Shown here: positions 1 to 9,113 of the stretch, piece by piece | How the letters are laid out: every line of letters begins with the position of its first letter | Position numbering within the stretch: position 1 is the stretch's first letter | Assembly (NCBI RefSeq): GCF_900102545.1 | Contig: NZ_FNBN01000003.1 | Span: 1,293,461-1,357,460 of the forward strand | Direction of reading: 5' to 3' | From: Chitinophaga filiformis | GTDB taxonomy: Bacteria; Bacteroidota; Bacteroidia; Chitinophagales; Chitinophagaceae | Length of the DNA stretch: 64,000 bases | The notes under the pieces: model-generated | Databases searched by the model: none | The model's input: the letters and a program-made list of their open reading frames with translations, nothing else | Told to the model about the DNA's origin: nothing | Program-made: the position numbers and the translations under genes

Positions 1-137
1 CTTTTATTTTCCAGTCATTTTCTTAGCGCAGAAAAATTAACCGCTTGAAAGGCCTGAAACGTTTAGCCTAACCAAATCCGACAGATCATTTTTGCTGTTC
101 CGAATTAATTGATTAATATGAGGTTAAATCAAATAGT

Positions 138-1553
138 ATGACAAAATTTAAGTTTTGGAATATTATCCCTGCGCTGTTCCTTGTCGCCCCAATTTCATTT
201 CTCAGTAATCCTGTTAAAGCGCAACAGATTCAGTTTATATCCAAAACCGGCCCTAAAAAAGTAAAGGTTTTTTATACCCCCTTTCTACCTGCCAATACCA
301 TGCTGGTAGATTCGCTTGCTGTAGACACCGTTGGGCTCATGACTTTCAACATCGATAAGCCGGCAATGGCTATGCTCTATGTGGATATGCTGATGCCATT
401 TACCATGTGCCTGCAGCCTGGCGAAATAACCACCGTTACATTCAGTAAACAAGGCATAGCGTTTTCACAGCCCAATGCCTACTACCAGCATAAAAAGCAA
501 CAGCTTGGCTATACGAGCGCCAGCGCCCGAACATATATGCTGCCCGAAAGCCTAAATCTAAAGCAAACCATAAAGGCAATTGACAGCTTCCACACGATCG
601 AAATGGCATTCCTGGAACCCTACAAATCAGCCTTGCCCGGCTGGTTCTATGAACGTGAAAAGCTGTTATATCACGTTCAGGCACAAACAGCAAAAATTAT
701 TGCGGCAAATAAAAGGCAGGTTAGCTACGCCGACCTGATAAAGATAGACCCCGCCTTAAAAGAGGTGATCAAAGTCCCGGCTCATGCAGAGCTCAACTTC
801 CGGCCCGAATATTATATGTATCTATCCTTTTACTTTTTTAAGGCATATGCGAACGATGATGCCGAAACGTACCCCGTTCGCCACCGTAAGGTAATACAGG
901 CAATACAGGCGGCAAAATTTCCGGCAAGTACTATCGAAAATTACAACATCTTTTGGCTGTCCTTCATGATACCAACCGTTGGTAACACCACTACTCTTAA
1001 TGAATATGTACAGCTGTGGCAGGCGGCAAAGCAATCCATCACCAACAAATCCAGCCTGCTGTTAATAGATGGTATGCTAAGGGGAAAAGCCAATGAACTC
1101 AACGACGTGGCTACACTCAAAAAGAATAGTACGATTCCTGCCATTGACTTTGAAGACGAAAAGGGAAACAAGGTATCCCTGTCAAAATGGAAAGGAAAAT
1201 GGATCTACCTGGATATTTGGGCAACCTGGTGCGCACCCTGCCGCATCGATATGGAAAAAAAGAAGGAACTGGGCTTTGATAACCTGGGTGATGGCATTGT
1301 ATTGGTTAATGTGTGCGCAGACAGTAAGCGTGCCGACTGGCAAAACGCCATCAATACCCTAAAGCCTCCTGGTGTAAATCTGTATGCTGGCAATGACATC
1401 AAGGAGCAGCTGTTGACCAGCTACCAGATCAAGGGTTATCCTCATTACGTGCTCATACGGCCAGACGGGAAGATTGAGCAAAACGCGGCAAGCGGTCCTT
1501 CACAGGTTATTGATCACCTTCGGAAAAGCGCATTACTGTCTGCTAAAGACTAA
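138..1553 (+). CDS. Exported TlpA-like thioredoxin-fold protein
   Basis: The 471-residue product starts with a signal peptide ending near VKAQQ (about residue 29). The middle, roughly 30-330, is helical and β-rich and has no motif I recognise. The C-terminal 130 residues form an AhpC/TSA-type thioredoxin domain with the redox motif WATWCAPCR near residue 359 and a cis-proline region (GYPHYVLI). Bacteroidota proteins of this plan are periplasmic thiol-disulfide reductases (TlpA/ResA-like), often with an N-terminal domain that picks the partner. The gene stands alone: the next gene is on the other strand. Family assignment is firm; the substrate is unknown. Confidence 0.85.
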   Translation: MTKFKFWNIIPALFLVAPISFLSNPVKAQQIQFISKTGPKKVKVFYTPFLPANTMLVDSLAVDTVGLMTFNIDKPAMAMLYVDMLMPFTMCLQPGEITTVTFSKQGIAFSQPNAYYQHKKQQLGYTSASARTYMLPESLNLKQTIKAIDSFHTIEMAFLEPYKSALPGWFYEREKLLYHVQAQTAKIIAANKRQVSYADLIKIDPALKEVIKVPAHAELNFRPEYYMYLSFYFFKAYANDDAETYPVRHRKVIQAIQAAKFPASTIENYNIFWLSFMIPTVGNTTTLNEYVQLWQAAKQSITNKSSLLLIDGMLRGKANELNDVATLKKNSTIPAIDFEDEKGNKVSLSKWKGKWIYLDIWATWCAPCRIDMEKKKELGFDNLGDGIVLVNVCADSKRADWQNAINTLKPPGVNLYAGNDIKEQLLTSYQIKGYPHYVLIRPDGKIEQNAASGPSQVIDHLRKSALLSAKD

Positions 1554-1743
1554 GTGTTATAATTGTTCAATAGATCAGCAAAAAGGAAATTCGTCTGGAT
1601 GCCTAAACAGGAGAAATGTGTTCTCATTGGAATTTCCGTATTGTCTCTTATTTATATCGTCTTCGCAATTTGCAATTCATAGATAGCGAAAGATCATCAG
1701 AGATAAGTTGCAATAGCTAATACTTCATCTGTCAGATCAAATA

Positions 1744-2673
1744 TTATTTTCCTATTGACTCTATATCTTCCTGATATGCTATTTCAGCAACCGGTTTAGG
1801 TATTCTTTTCCTGAAATACCACACTAAACCAATGGTTACTATCAGGCATATTAATGCTGTGTACCAGTGCGTAGCTGATGGACGAAGAGGATCTTCCGTT
1901 GTCCATCCGAGCTGGCGGGAGTATGATTCCACCAGGTTTACGGACCCGAAAATAAAATCACCCAGAATAGCCAGCTTGAGGTTGCCTGTGAGGTAATAGA
2001 TTGTTCCCAACTGGATACCAACGAAAATTACGGGCACAAACCACTGCCATTGAACATACGATGCACCGAAAATCACAGAAGTAATAACAATGGCCAGCCA
2101 GGGGGCTTTAGGCATCATCTTTATAAACACCTGTTGCAGTACGCCCCTGAAAAAACATTCTCTCGCTATTGCAGGCACCAACCCAAATACTAACAGATTT
2201 ATGAGAAAAAAAGCAAAATTATCGGCTTTCGTGATGGCTTCTGAAATGGCTGCCGTATCTTCTACTTTTTGTACAGAAGATTGAGCCATCCCCCAGGTGT
2301 AATTCCAGTCGTATAAAATGCCCGCAATGGGTTGCCCGAGCACCATTATAAGTATAATGAATAGAGCAGGCCATAGCTGAATGGACTTGTTGAGCTTTAA
2401 CCATTCCACCGGTTGCGGGGATGTGATACGGACAAACAGTATCGCTGGTATCAGGTACATACTGACAGGGTCCAGAAATGCAAATATTTTCCAGGTAAGG
2501 CTTACTGCCGGAAGAGAGAGGTCTGCATTTTGCAGGTCAGTCAAACTGTAACCTGAAAATAAAGGGCACAGAATAAAGGATAGGAGTGCCCCCAGTATTA
2601 GAAACCCCACATAAAAGCTTGTTATAAGTACCAACTGCAAGGCAGGGGAGTATTGTTTAGTGGATTTTGACAT
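1744..2673 (-). CDS. CPBP-fold membrane protein, predicted catalytically inactive
   Basis: This 309-residue integral membrane protein has about eight hydrophobic segments and a CPBP (Abi / Rce1-like) core in its second half. Members normally have three motifs: EExxxR, FxxxH and HFxNN. Here motif 1 reads RECFFRG, so the first Glu is Arg. Motif 2 reads FGASY, so His is Tyr. Motif 3 reads GDFIFGS, so His is Asp and the Asn is gone. The fold is recognisable but the metallo-glutamic protease site is not. No neighbour suggests a partner. It may be a pseudoprotease or membrane adaptor. Confidence 0.75.
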   Translation of the reverse strand: MSKSTKQYSPALQLVLITSFYVGFLILGALLSFILCPLFSGYSLTDLQNADLSLPAVSLTWKIFAFLDPVSMYLIPAILFVRITSPQPVEWLKLNKSIQLWPALFIILIMVLGQPIAGILYDWNYTWGMAQSSVQKVEDTAAISEAITKADNFAFFLINLLVFGLVPAIARECFFRGVLQQVFIKMMPKAPWLAIVITSVIFGASYVQWQWFVPVIFVGIQLGTIYYLTGNLKLAILGDFIFGSVNLVESYSRQLGWTTEDPLRPSATHWYTALICLIVTIGLVWYFRKRIPKPVAEIAYQEDIESIGK

Positions 2674-3062
2674 TCGTATAAGGGTAAGGAATTGTTAGAA
2701 GCGTAATATTAAGAAATTTTCCTGGCTTAAGATGATGGTGCAACTGGCTAAGAATTAAAGCTCCAGGGATGCCTGAGATTGGCGGGGTAGGGCTTCACTT
2801 TAACTATTTGTGAAACGACAGAGACCCACCCTTGTAGGCTGCCGTCTTGCATTGTGAATTTCTTGTGAGATTAAAACACCCATCGAATATATTCTTGCCC
2901 TAGTTTAAGTTCAATAACCTGGAGCGTTTCTATTTCTGTGAATTTGTGATATTGTTTTTGTGTTATTAATAAACTCCGCTCTTATAACTCGATGGGATCG
3001 TCATTTTGAACGACGATCCCATCTGCCATTTAGCTAATACCTCGATGTCCACGCAGCTTCGC
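2674..3062. other. Gene-free stretch with one strong inverted repeat
   Basis: No convincing coding sequence was seen on either strand. The clear element is the inverted repeat at 2991-3023, listed separately. The rest is AT-rich intergenic DNA upstream of the CPBP gene. Confidence 0.5.
2991..3023 (-). terminator. Inverted repeat downstream of the lanthipeptide-like gene
   Basis: Perfect 12-base arms GATGGGATCGTC / GACGATCCCATC flank a 9-base loop. The repeat lies 40 bases past the stop of the minus-strand small peptide gene. It has no good T run, so it could be an mRNA-stabilising hairpin rather than a terminator. Confidence 0.45.
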
Positions 3063-3221
3063 CTATACGATGACGTTTTCTGTGATCGTCATAGGATCAC
3101 AAACAGCACAGGTAGGCCCTTCAGTGGGATTTATTACTACCCCTTTACTTAGCTTGGTGTTGTTTAGTTTAGCGATTTTAATTTTGTTCAGGGTCAATTT
3201 TTTTCTGTTTTCCTTTTTCAT
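3063..3221 (-). CDS. Class I lanthipeptide-like precursor peptide, 52 aa
   Basis: Reading the minus strand from ATG at 3221 to TAG at 3063 gives a 52-residue peptide. It starts MKKENRKKLTLNKIKIAKLN, which matches the KKLxLNKxxIAxLN leader pattern of Bacteroidota class I lanthipeptides such as the pinensin group. The C-terminal half holds a Cys-x-x-Cys (TCAVC) followed by Thr residues (DPMTITENV), which could form lanthionine rings. There is no GG cleavage site; leader processing would be somewhere after the LSKG stretch. No LanB, LanC, protease or exporter gene lies in the window, so it is an orphan or is modified by enzymes encoded elsewhere. The leader match is good; the ring pattern and activity are inference. 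Confidence 0.7.
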   Translation of the reverse strand: MKKENRKKLTLNKIKIAKLNNTKLSKGVVINPTEGPTCAVCDPMTITENVIV

Positions 3222-3420
3222 GAGCAATTAGGGTTTAGGTGAAGAAATATGTACTTAGGAAGATAATAAAATCAGTTCATATTTAAAAGATAAACCGAAT
3301 GATTTATGTCAAAGGGGGCAGCGACTCCGCTTTTGCAATAGGCTACTAATAATCATATAAATTATTTATGTAATACCAGTATTATGCAGTAAATTGAAAC
3401 TTAAATGTAAACATCACTTT

Positions 3421-3657
3421 ATGATTTGGACTATTATTATCGGCGGCATAGCGGGCTGGCTTGCCGGAAGACTGATGCAAGGTAAAGGGTTTGGAATAAT
3501 TATAGATATTATTGTGGGGGTGATAGGCGGCTGGTTGGGTGGCTGGCTTTTCGGCAAGCTTGGAATCCATATTGGAAGCGGTCTGTTGGGCTCACTGATC
3601 GTGGCACTGGTGGGAGCTATCATACTAATCTGGCTTACACGGTTAGTGAAACGATGA
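3421..3657 (+). CDS. GlsB/YeaQ/YmgE family stress-response membrane protein
   Basis: The product starting at MIWTIIIGG (ATG 3421) is 78 residues and almost wholly hydrophobic and glycine-rich, with three membrane segments (GGIAGWLAGRLM, VGVIGGWLGGWLFG, LIVALVGAIILIWL). That is the transglycosylase-associated (YeaQ/GlsB) family pattern. An upstream start at 3394 would add nine polar residues not typical of the family, so 3421 is preferred. A strong rho-independent terminator follows at 3723. The family is linked to general stress, but its biochemical role is not established. Confidence 0.85.
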   Translation: MIWTIIIGGIAGWLAGRLMQGKGFGIIIDIIVGVIGGWLGGWLFGKLGIHIGSGLLGSLIVALVGAIILIWLTRLVKR

Positions 3658-3722
3658 GAAGAGCCTTTTGCTGGGAAAGATAGCCAGTTGAAATGCTGTA
3701 TTGTAAGAATCGCTGAAATTGG

Positions 3723-3759
3723 ACAAAGCTCGCGCGTAAATGTGAGCTTTGTTTTTTAT
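3723..3759 (+). terminator. Rho-independent terminator after the GlsB-like gene
   Basis: Nine-base arms ACAAAGCTC / GAGCTTTGT flank a 12-base loop, and a T-rich tract (TTTTTATTT) follows directly. Confidence 0.8.
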
Positions 3760-3871
3760 TTGACGGTGTTTACCGCGGTTGTCGTGTCCCTTTTAGTATC
3801 ATGATATTAGGCCATCGAAGTTACCTCGCGAGCGAGGGAGTGGTCTTGTTCGTTTAGGTGTTAAGGCGGGA

Positions 3872-4321
3872 TTATTCTTTTTCAAGTTTATTAATGAACT
3901 CCTCAAAGGTATCTGCAATTTTTCGCACTGGCGTATCTGCAACTAAGCCGAAAACATCGTAATATACACAGCCCTTATCGCTTTCACCTGTTGAAACATA
4001 AAACGGCCTACCACCGGGATCAGTTGCAAATGGTATAAGATCATTTCGGCCGACACCTTCTTCTTCGTCCCTCACTACAGGTAATATCATTTCAATTGAG
4101 GCATTCCTGTTTTCCAGCAATGGTAAAAAATTACTCACCGTATATTGGGTAAGATATTTATTTTCCTCAACTCTCGTTCCGCCATATATCAACAGAAACG
4201 CTTTCAAATAGTCAGGAAAAATAACATGGTATTTCCTTTCGAACAGCGATATCTCATTTGTAGAAGTATCAACGCCGTCGAATTTAAATTTAATTGTGAG
4301 TTTCTTCATCGCTGCTATCAC
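3872..4321 (-). CDS. SMI1/KNR4 (SUKH) family protein
   Basis: The 149-residue product has the SUKH-1 layout: an N-terminal acidic helix (EISLFERKYHVIFPDYLKAF) followed by a Tyr/Gly turn (LIYGGTRVE). A central segment reads LIPFATDPGGRPFYVSTGE, and the C-terminal helix (IADTFEEFINKLEKE) is typical. SUKH proteins often act as immunity proteins for contact-dependent or polymorphic toxins. No toxin gene adjoins this one, so here it is an orphan. Translation could also begin at the internal MKKL (4309). Family confidence is high; the immunity role is inference. Confidence 0.8.
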   Translation of the reverse strand: MIAAMKKLTIKFKFDGVDTSTNEISLFERKYHVIFPDYLKAFLLIYGGTRVEENKYLTQYTVSNFLPLLENRNASIEMILPVVRDEEEGVGRNDLIPFATDPGGRPFYVSTGESDKGCVYYDVFGLVADTPVRKIADTFEEFINKLEKE

Positions 4322-4426
4322 CTTATTTGATGTAGCAAGTTACGATAGATTTTATAAGGAATTATCAGTAAATGGTTTCAATGCAGCCAACAACGGGAGT
4401 GGAGGTCTTCCCATTCCATTCCGCCG

Positions 4427-7204
4427 TTATCGTGTCTTTACATCGATAACAGGAGGGGTAGGAATAGTGTCAAGCTTTAACCCAGCTGGAAGCGACTCAC
4501 CTGTACTATCATATTCAAATCCGGCATGAATTCCCTGCTCATCCGCCAAAATACCTTTTGTCATCCATTTTGGAGGAGGTCCGGCTTTCAGATAATAGTC
4601 AAAAAATTGGGCCATTCTTATATATAGATCTCTTTGATCATCCAGATTATGTATCCCGTGATCTATTGAAGCATTTTGATATCTTAACATCCAGCAAGTT
4701 TTCCCTTCTCTGCGCAACGATGTAAACAACTCATAACTCTGCTGAACATTGACATTGTAATCTTCAGTATTAGTTACTATTAACAAAGGAGTAGTGACAT
4801 CTTTGGCAAAAGCAACAGGTGAGTTTTTCAGATATTTAACGGGATCAGTTGAAAGGCTAACTCCCATTCTTCCCTGTCTGAATTCAAACTGTTCATCTCT
4901 GAGACCAGGGTAATTACCATAAACGCTGATAAAATCTGAAATGCCCGAAATAGTGACCAGTGCTTTAAATTTATGGCTGAAGGCTGCTAAACAATTAATC
5001 CCATACCCTCCAAAGCTGCCCCCGGCAGCACCATATCGTGAACTATCCACGTAAGAGAATTGTGCCAGGTGATCTGCTGCTCCTTCGAGGGCATCTACGA
5101 TGCTATGTGCTGTTTCTCCAATTTTGAAATAAATATCCGGTACGCAAATTATGTATCCTTTGCTCAACATCATTGGATAGTTGAAATAATAGTTATCAGT
5201 ATATGCTGGGAATTTATATGAGTTTAATAGATGTGTCTCTTTCCCATAGAAACTAAATAGTACGGGGTATTTCTTTGTGGAATCAAAATTCTCCGGTTTA
5301 TATAATATGGCTTGCGTTTTGACACCATCTTTTGTCGTGAAATCTATCAGTTCTGTAGTATACCAGTAATATTTTTTTTCAGGATATACATCACTGATTG
5401 GAGAGAACTTTTTGAAATCACTTGTCAAAAAATAGTTAGGAGAGGCTGTAGCGCATGCTCTTTTTAAAAGCCAGCTTTTACCATCCTTCGATTTTATGAA
5501 CGGCCCTAATCCCATTGCTCCACTGTACATATAGTTCCCCATTGATAAATATGTAAGGTTATTTTTTCCCCTGGAGATATCTAACTCATAAAAGCCACTT
5601 TCCTTTGTGAGTTCATTAAAAGCAGTTAGAATTCTCTTCCTGCGCTGGTCGCTCAAGTCCCTTTCTGCAAATCTAAAGACAATTCTATTTTTTCTTCCCA
5701 CGCCGTTAGTTAGATTGTAAGGTTTATATTTCCCTTTTACATCAATCAACCAGATATCATATCTGTCCCATGTAACTATAAATTTTTCTTCGTCAAACCA
5801 TTGGTAATCGAAAAAATGTCTACTCTTAGCAAGAATGGGCAATTGTTCATCGTCATCATGTAGTGGAATTGGTAAGTCAATCGTTAAATTCCTGACGCAT
5901 CCGGAATCTAAATCATATAGATATAAGTCTCCTCCATAATTATCCTGACCGACTACATATTTACCGGAGGGAGACATTCTTCCACCAAGAATATTTTCAA
6001 TATTAAATCTGGTGCCTTCTCTCCATGACAAAACATAATCGTGACGGCGGCTTTTTTTATTCCAATAAAATTCTTCTCTACTACCCTCAATGTGATTGAT
6101 ATAGATTTTCCTTTCGTCCAGTGAGATGCCTCCATACTTTTCGAACTCGTTCTCAATGCGGGTTAATTTATTATTCTTTATATCGAATATCCCTAAGTAA
6201 TAAGGCTCTTCTGGTCTTGTACTTAAATTGAACTCACCATCGGCATAGCTGTAGAGCATTACTGGTTTAATGTGCGTTTTCTGTTTGTGAGGAATAGATG
6301 GCTTGATTGAGATGAAAAGGAGATTACCACTTTCACTAAAAAATTGTGGTACATCTAAAATAAGGTTCCTGAACTCCGGCCAATTTTGGGGCGTGATCTC
6401 GGTGGCTTCAGTCTGCCCTATTCCATTCTCAAAGAATAATATTGATGAATCTACTTTAAAGGCTATTTGACTTCCTTTTTTATACGTAACCAAATTCGAC
6501 GGAGCGAAATTTCCCGACCAGATTTTTCTTTCTGAGCCAGATGAAAGATCAATTCTTTTAATCTGATAATTACCTGCATCTTCAAAAACAATAAATATGA
6601 CATCACCACCATCTGGCAAATGGTATTCCTTCACTTTATCATACTGTATAATTGGTTTTGCGTTTAGACTGGTTACTAAAAGCACGTTAGGTCTGCTCTT
6701 TTTATTTAATAGTAAGTATTGCTCATTCTTCTTGCTATTAACAATCAACCTATAATTGCCAACGTCTGGTAAAAATAGCGTCGTTTCAGTTCCCAGACGA
6801 ATTAGATATAAAGTATCAGACTTTTTGTAGATGCCGAATTGGCTATTTGCAGTGAAAGACGGATTCCCTTCCGTATTATCAATTTCGAATTTCCAATTCT
6901 TATTGGCAGATTTAAAAATCGTTCTGCATGGTATAAAAAATGGAATATTTGACTTTGCGGTAGCGTAAGCAACAAAAAGCCCATTATCTGTAAAGATGCC
7001 ATTGTCTTCTATTATGTTTTCCCATGAATACAGGCAGGATGTATCTAATGTCTGTTTAAATTGTATACCATCTTTGTATGTTGGAGAGATGGTTTGTTGC
7101 GCGTAAGTATTACAGACTGAAAGTATCTGTAATAGCGTAGAGATCACTAATCCGGTTTTTTTTATGGCTCGACAGTTTCTACAATTATGTATACAGTACT
7201 TCAT
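4427..7204 (-). CDS. Exported prolyl-oligopeptidase family (S9) serine peptidase
   Basis: The 925-residue protein has an N-terminal signal peptide (hydrophobic stretch ending near NTYAQQ) and a long β-rich region, about 40-620, consistent with the S9 β-propeller. The C-terminal α/β-hydrolase domain has the nucleophile elbow GGSFGGYG (Ser near residue 730), a likely Asp in NTEDYN (near 815) and a likely His in DHGIHN (near 860). Related proteins are periplasmic dipeptidyl-peptidase or acylaminoacyl-peptidase-like enzymes that cut short peptides. The gene is single, with SUKH downstream and DUF2306 divergent. Exact specificity cannot be read from the sequence. Confidence 0.9.
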   Translation of the reverse strand: MKYCIHNCRNCRAIKKTGLVISTLLQILSVCNTYAQQTISPTYKDGIQFKQTLDTSCLYSWENIIEDNGIFTDNGLFVAYATAKSNIPFFIPCRTIFKSANKNWKFEIDNTEGNPSFTANSQFGIYKKSDTLYLIRLGTETTLFLPDVGNYRLIVNSKKNEQYLLLNKKSRPNVLLVTSLNAKPIIQYDKVKEYHLPDGGDVIFIVFEDAGNYQIKRIDLSSGSERKIWSGNFAPSNLVTYKKGSQIAFKVDSSILFFENGIGQTEATEITPQNWPEFRNLILDVPQFFSESGNLLFISIKPSIPHKQKTHIKPVMLYSYADGEFNLSTRPEEPYYLGIFDIKNNKLTRIENEFEKYGGISLDERKIYINHIEGSREEFYWNKKSRRHDYVLSWREGTRFNIENILGGRMSPSGKYVVGQDNYGGDLYLYDLDSGCVRNLTIDLPIPLHDDDEQLPILAKSRHFFDYQWFDEEKFIVTWDRYDIWLIDVKGKYKPYNLTNGVGRKNRIVFRFAERDLSDQRRKRILTAFNELTKESGFYELDISRGKNNLTYLSMGNYMYSGAMGLGPFIKSKDGKSWLLKRACATASPNYFLTSDFKKFSPISDVYPEKKYYWYTTELIDFTTKDGVKTQAILYKPENFDSTKKYPVLFSFYGKETHLLNSYKFPAYTDNYYFNYPMMLSKGYIICVPDIYFKIGETAHSIVDALEGAADHLAQFSYVDSSRYGAAGGSFGGYGINCLAAFSHKFKALVTISGISDFISVYGNYPGLRDEQFEFRQGRMGVSLSTDPVKYLKNSPVAFAKDVTTPLLIVTNTEDYNVNVQQSYELFTSLRREGKTCWMLRYQNASIDHGIHNLDDQRDLYIRMAQFFDYYLKAGPPPKWMTKGILADEQGIHAGFEYDSTGESLPAGLKLDTIPTPPVIDVKTR

Positions 7205-7630
7205 GAGATAAGCTATTTATAAGGGACTAGGGTGTCAATTCTGATATTCGGGTCAGCTTCCAGGGCATTACATTTAATAATGGAGGTTCCATTTTTTTGA
7301 GATGTCAACATATGCCTGCATCTGCAATAAAAAGAACGAATAAGTTATCAAACTATTGGTCTAGCGGAATAGATTTTTCTGGGTTCAAGGTATCGCGATG
7401 ATAGTTCAGCGATTTTGGACAAACAGCATCTTTCCTGATAATAATTCTAAGCTAATAATTATTTACCTGATCTACTAAGCTCAAATCGTGATGAGGTCAC
7501 TATATTTGTTAGACATGACCTTCGCATTAACTTGCCATCATGCCGGGTGAATTCAGATGCGGCAGTTCGTGAGGATGTGATGAAAGAATGTGATTTCTAC
7601 TCTTGAAGTTATACCACTTAAAAGTCTATT
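7205..7630. other. Intergenic region between divergent genes
   Basis: No coding sequence of substance was seen. A TATATTTG match to the Bacteroidota -7 element (TAnnTTTG) sits at 7501-7508, but no convincing -33 element precedes it and it is 123 bases from the DUF2306 start. Confidence 0.4.
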
Positions 7631-8311
7631 ATGAAAGCTTCACTTAGAGATATAGTGGTTTCTCTGCTCTACGTGCTATTAGCAATAGTAGTTACATTAT
7701 TTGTAATCGAATTTGTTTTGCCCTATCTGTCATTCAAATCAGATACCGGTTTTCTAAAATTGAAACAACAATATTACCCAAACCTTATTTGGCGTGTTTG
7801 TTTTTATATACATGTTTTTTCGGCCTTTTTATTACTCGCGGCAGGGCTGACGCAATTCTCAAATGCTTTGTTAAGCACCTATCCAAAACTGCATCGTATA
7901 ATAGGGAGATTCTACGCGTGGGAATTATTCTTAATCAATTTTCCAACAGGTATGGTGTTGTCTGTCACAGCAATTGGCCCCTGGATAGCCAAGCTGGGAT
8001 TCGTCGTATTGGACTGCCTGTGGTTTTGGTATACCTACAAAGGCGTAGTAGCAATAAAGAACAATAATGTACTTCTTCACAAGCACTTTATGATGCGCAG
8101 CTATGCGTTAACTCTTTCTGCAATAACGCTGAGAGTCATCAACGTGATTACAATGAATTACCTGCACTACGATCCAATTGTAGTGTATACAATAGTTGCC
8201 TGGATGGGATGGTTACCCAATTTGCTATTTGTTGAACTACTAATCAGAAGGCAAGCCAAAAAAGCCCTTGCAGTGGTTCAACGTGACAAAATAGTTGCGT
8301 CATACAACTAA
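7631..8311 (+). CDS. DUF2306 family membrane protein
   Basis: The 226-residue product has about six membrane segments. The family signature is present: a helix entering with FYIHVFSAFLLLAAGLTQF, then LHRIIGRFYAWELFLINFPTG and a histidine-rich turn before the next helix (LLHKHFMMRSYALTLSAITLR). DUF2306 proteins are small membrane proteins of unknown role; the conserved His residues have led to suggestions of heme or metal binding. It is followed 137 bases later by a small exported peptide gene on the same strand, possibly co-expressed. Confidence 0.8.
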   Translation: MKASLRDIVVSLLYVLLAIVVTLFVIEFVLPYLSFKSDTGFLKLKQQYYPNLIWRVCFYIHVFSAFLLLAAGLTQFSNALLSTYPKLHRIIGRFYAWELFLINFPTGMVLSVTAIGPWIAKLGFVVLDCLWFWYTYKGVVAIKNNNVLLHKHFMMRSYALTLSAITLRVINVITMNYLHYDPIVVYTIVAWMGWLPNLLFVELLIRRQAKKALAVVQRDKIVASYN

Positions 8312-8448
8312 GAACAATTTTGTTCGATTGGTAGAAACGTGACTTTAAAGACGCATAGAATAAAACCTGCTGTTCTGTGTATCATCATTTATTGAGCAGA
8401 AATATTCACCTGTTAAGTTAGCTTTTAACTAAAAAAGCAAAAAAAATT

Positions 8449-8685
8449 ATGAACAAAGCTAAAGTATTGTTGTCTGCAATCGGACTTCTGGCAGTGATCG
8501 GTGGTACGATTGCATTTAAAGCAGAAAAAGGATTCAATGGAAGCTTATTTTGCACTTATACAAGAGGCGCTATTGCCACCACAATTACGCGATGGAGCAC
8601 TTCACCTTTTGGAGTTGCCAGATATTGCACAACTATTGCGGGAGTGCAGGCAACTGTGACTTATACAGTAACTATAAATCCGTAA
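8449..8685 (+). CDS. Small exported two-cysteine peptide
   Basis: The 78-residue product has a clear signal-like N-terminus (MNKAKVLLSAIGLLAVIGG, then FKAEK). The mature part has two Cys (LFCTY and ARYCTT) and many Thr and aromatic residues, and would probably form one disulfide. It resembles the short exported peptides, DUF6520-like in layout, that are common in Chitinophaga and Pedobacter. A comparable peptide lies at 17450-17713. Function is unknown. The hairpin at 8816 could end its transcript. Confidence 0.65.
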   Translation: MNKAKVLLSAIGLLAVIGGTIAFKAEKGFNGSLFCTYTRGAIATTITRWSTSPFGVARYCTTIAGVQATVTYTVTINP

Positions 8686-8815
8686 TAGGAGTAATGCCGA
8701 TTTCCCAGTTGAATTAGCTAATGCATAATACTGGAGAGTGGCATAAATCAGATGGGTTAATGTATTTATACCCGTTCAGTGGACTTACACCTGGCATTCA
8801 GGATGAAGAAAATAC

Positions 8816-8842
8816 AAGGTCGGAGAACTTTTCTCTGACCTT
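8816..8842. terminator. Hairpin terminator, possibly bidirectional
   Basis: Eleven-base arms AAGGTCGGAGA / TCTCTGACCTT pair with one wobble. TCTGATTTT follows on the plus strand and GTATTTTC on the minus strand. It could serve the small peptide gene at 8449 or the former gene whose remnant stops at 8851. Confidence 0.6.
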
Positions 8843-8850
8843 TCTGATTT

Positions 8851-9031
8851 TCAGCTAATCGAAACTCTTCCAGATATAGGACCTGCGTTATTGATGATTC
8901 CAAAACTGTAAGCATATCCTTTAGTCTGAGCTGCGGTCACTCTAACCAGGAAATTTATATCCTGTCCCTCGCATTGTATTCCTTACCCGAATGCTTTGAT
9001 TCTGAACTAGCAAGCACATCAAAACGATAAA
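8851..9031 (-). pseudogene. Frameshifted 3' remnant of a protein gene
   Basis: On the minus strand one frame reads RFDVLASSESKHSGKEYNA and then hits a stop. Shifting frame near 8974 continues as EGQDINFLVRVTAAQTKGYA and on to GPISGRVSIS and TGA at 8851. Both halves read like ordinary protein. There is no start codon, and a stop lies in frame just upstream. A terminator-like hairpin lies 10 bases beyond the stop. I cannot name the family. A chance reading is possible over so short a length. Confidence 0.35.
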
Positions 9032-9069
9032 CCTATAGGGGGATAGATAACCTCTCCGCAGCGTTCGGA

Positions 9070-9113
9070 TAGCTTACTATCGGCTTACTGTTAGCTTACC
9101 ATCGGCTTGAACT
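9070..9113. repeat. 22-base tandem repeat, two copies plus degenerate tail
   Basis: Two adjacent 22-base units share TAGCTTACyATCGGCTT. Partial echoes follow (CTCGGCTTTCC, TAGGTTAGC) out to about 9133. The repeat sits about 180 bases upstream of the 9290 gene. Confidence 0.6.

Noticed and set aside
3394..3420. Longer N-terminus for the GlsB-like protein
   Set aside because: The nine extra residues are polar and basic and lie before the conserved MIWTIIIGG start.
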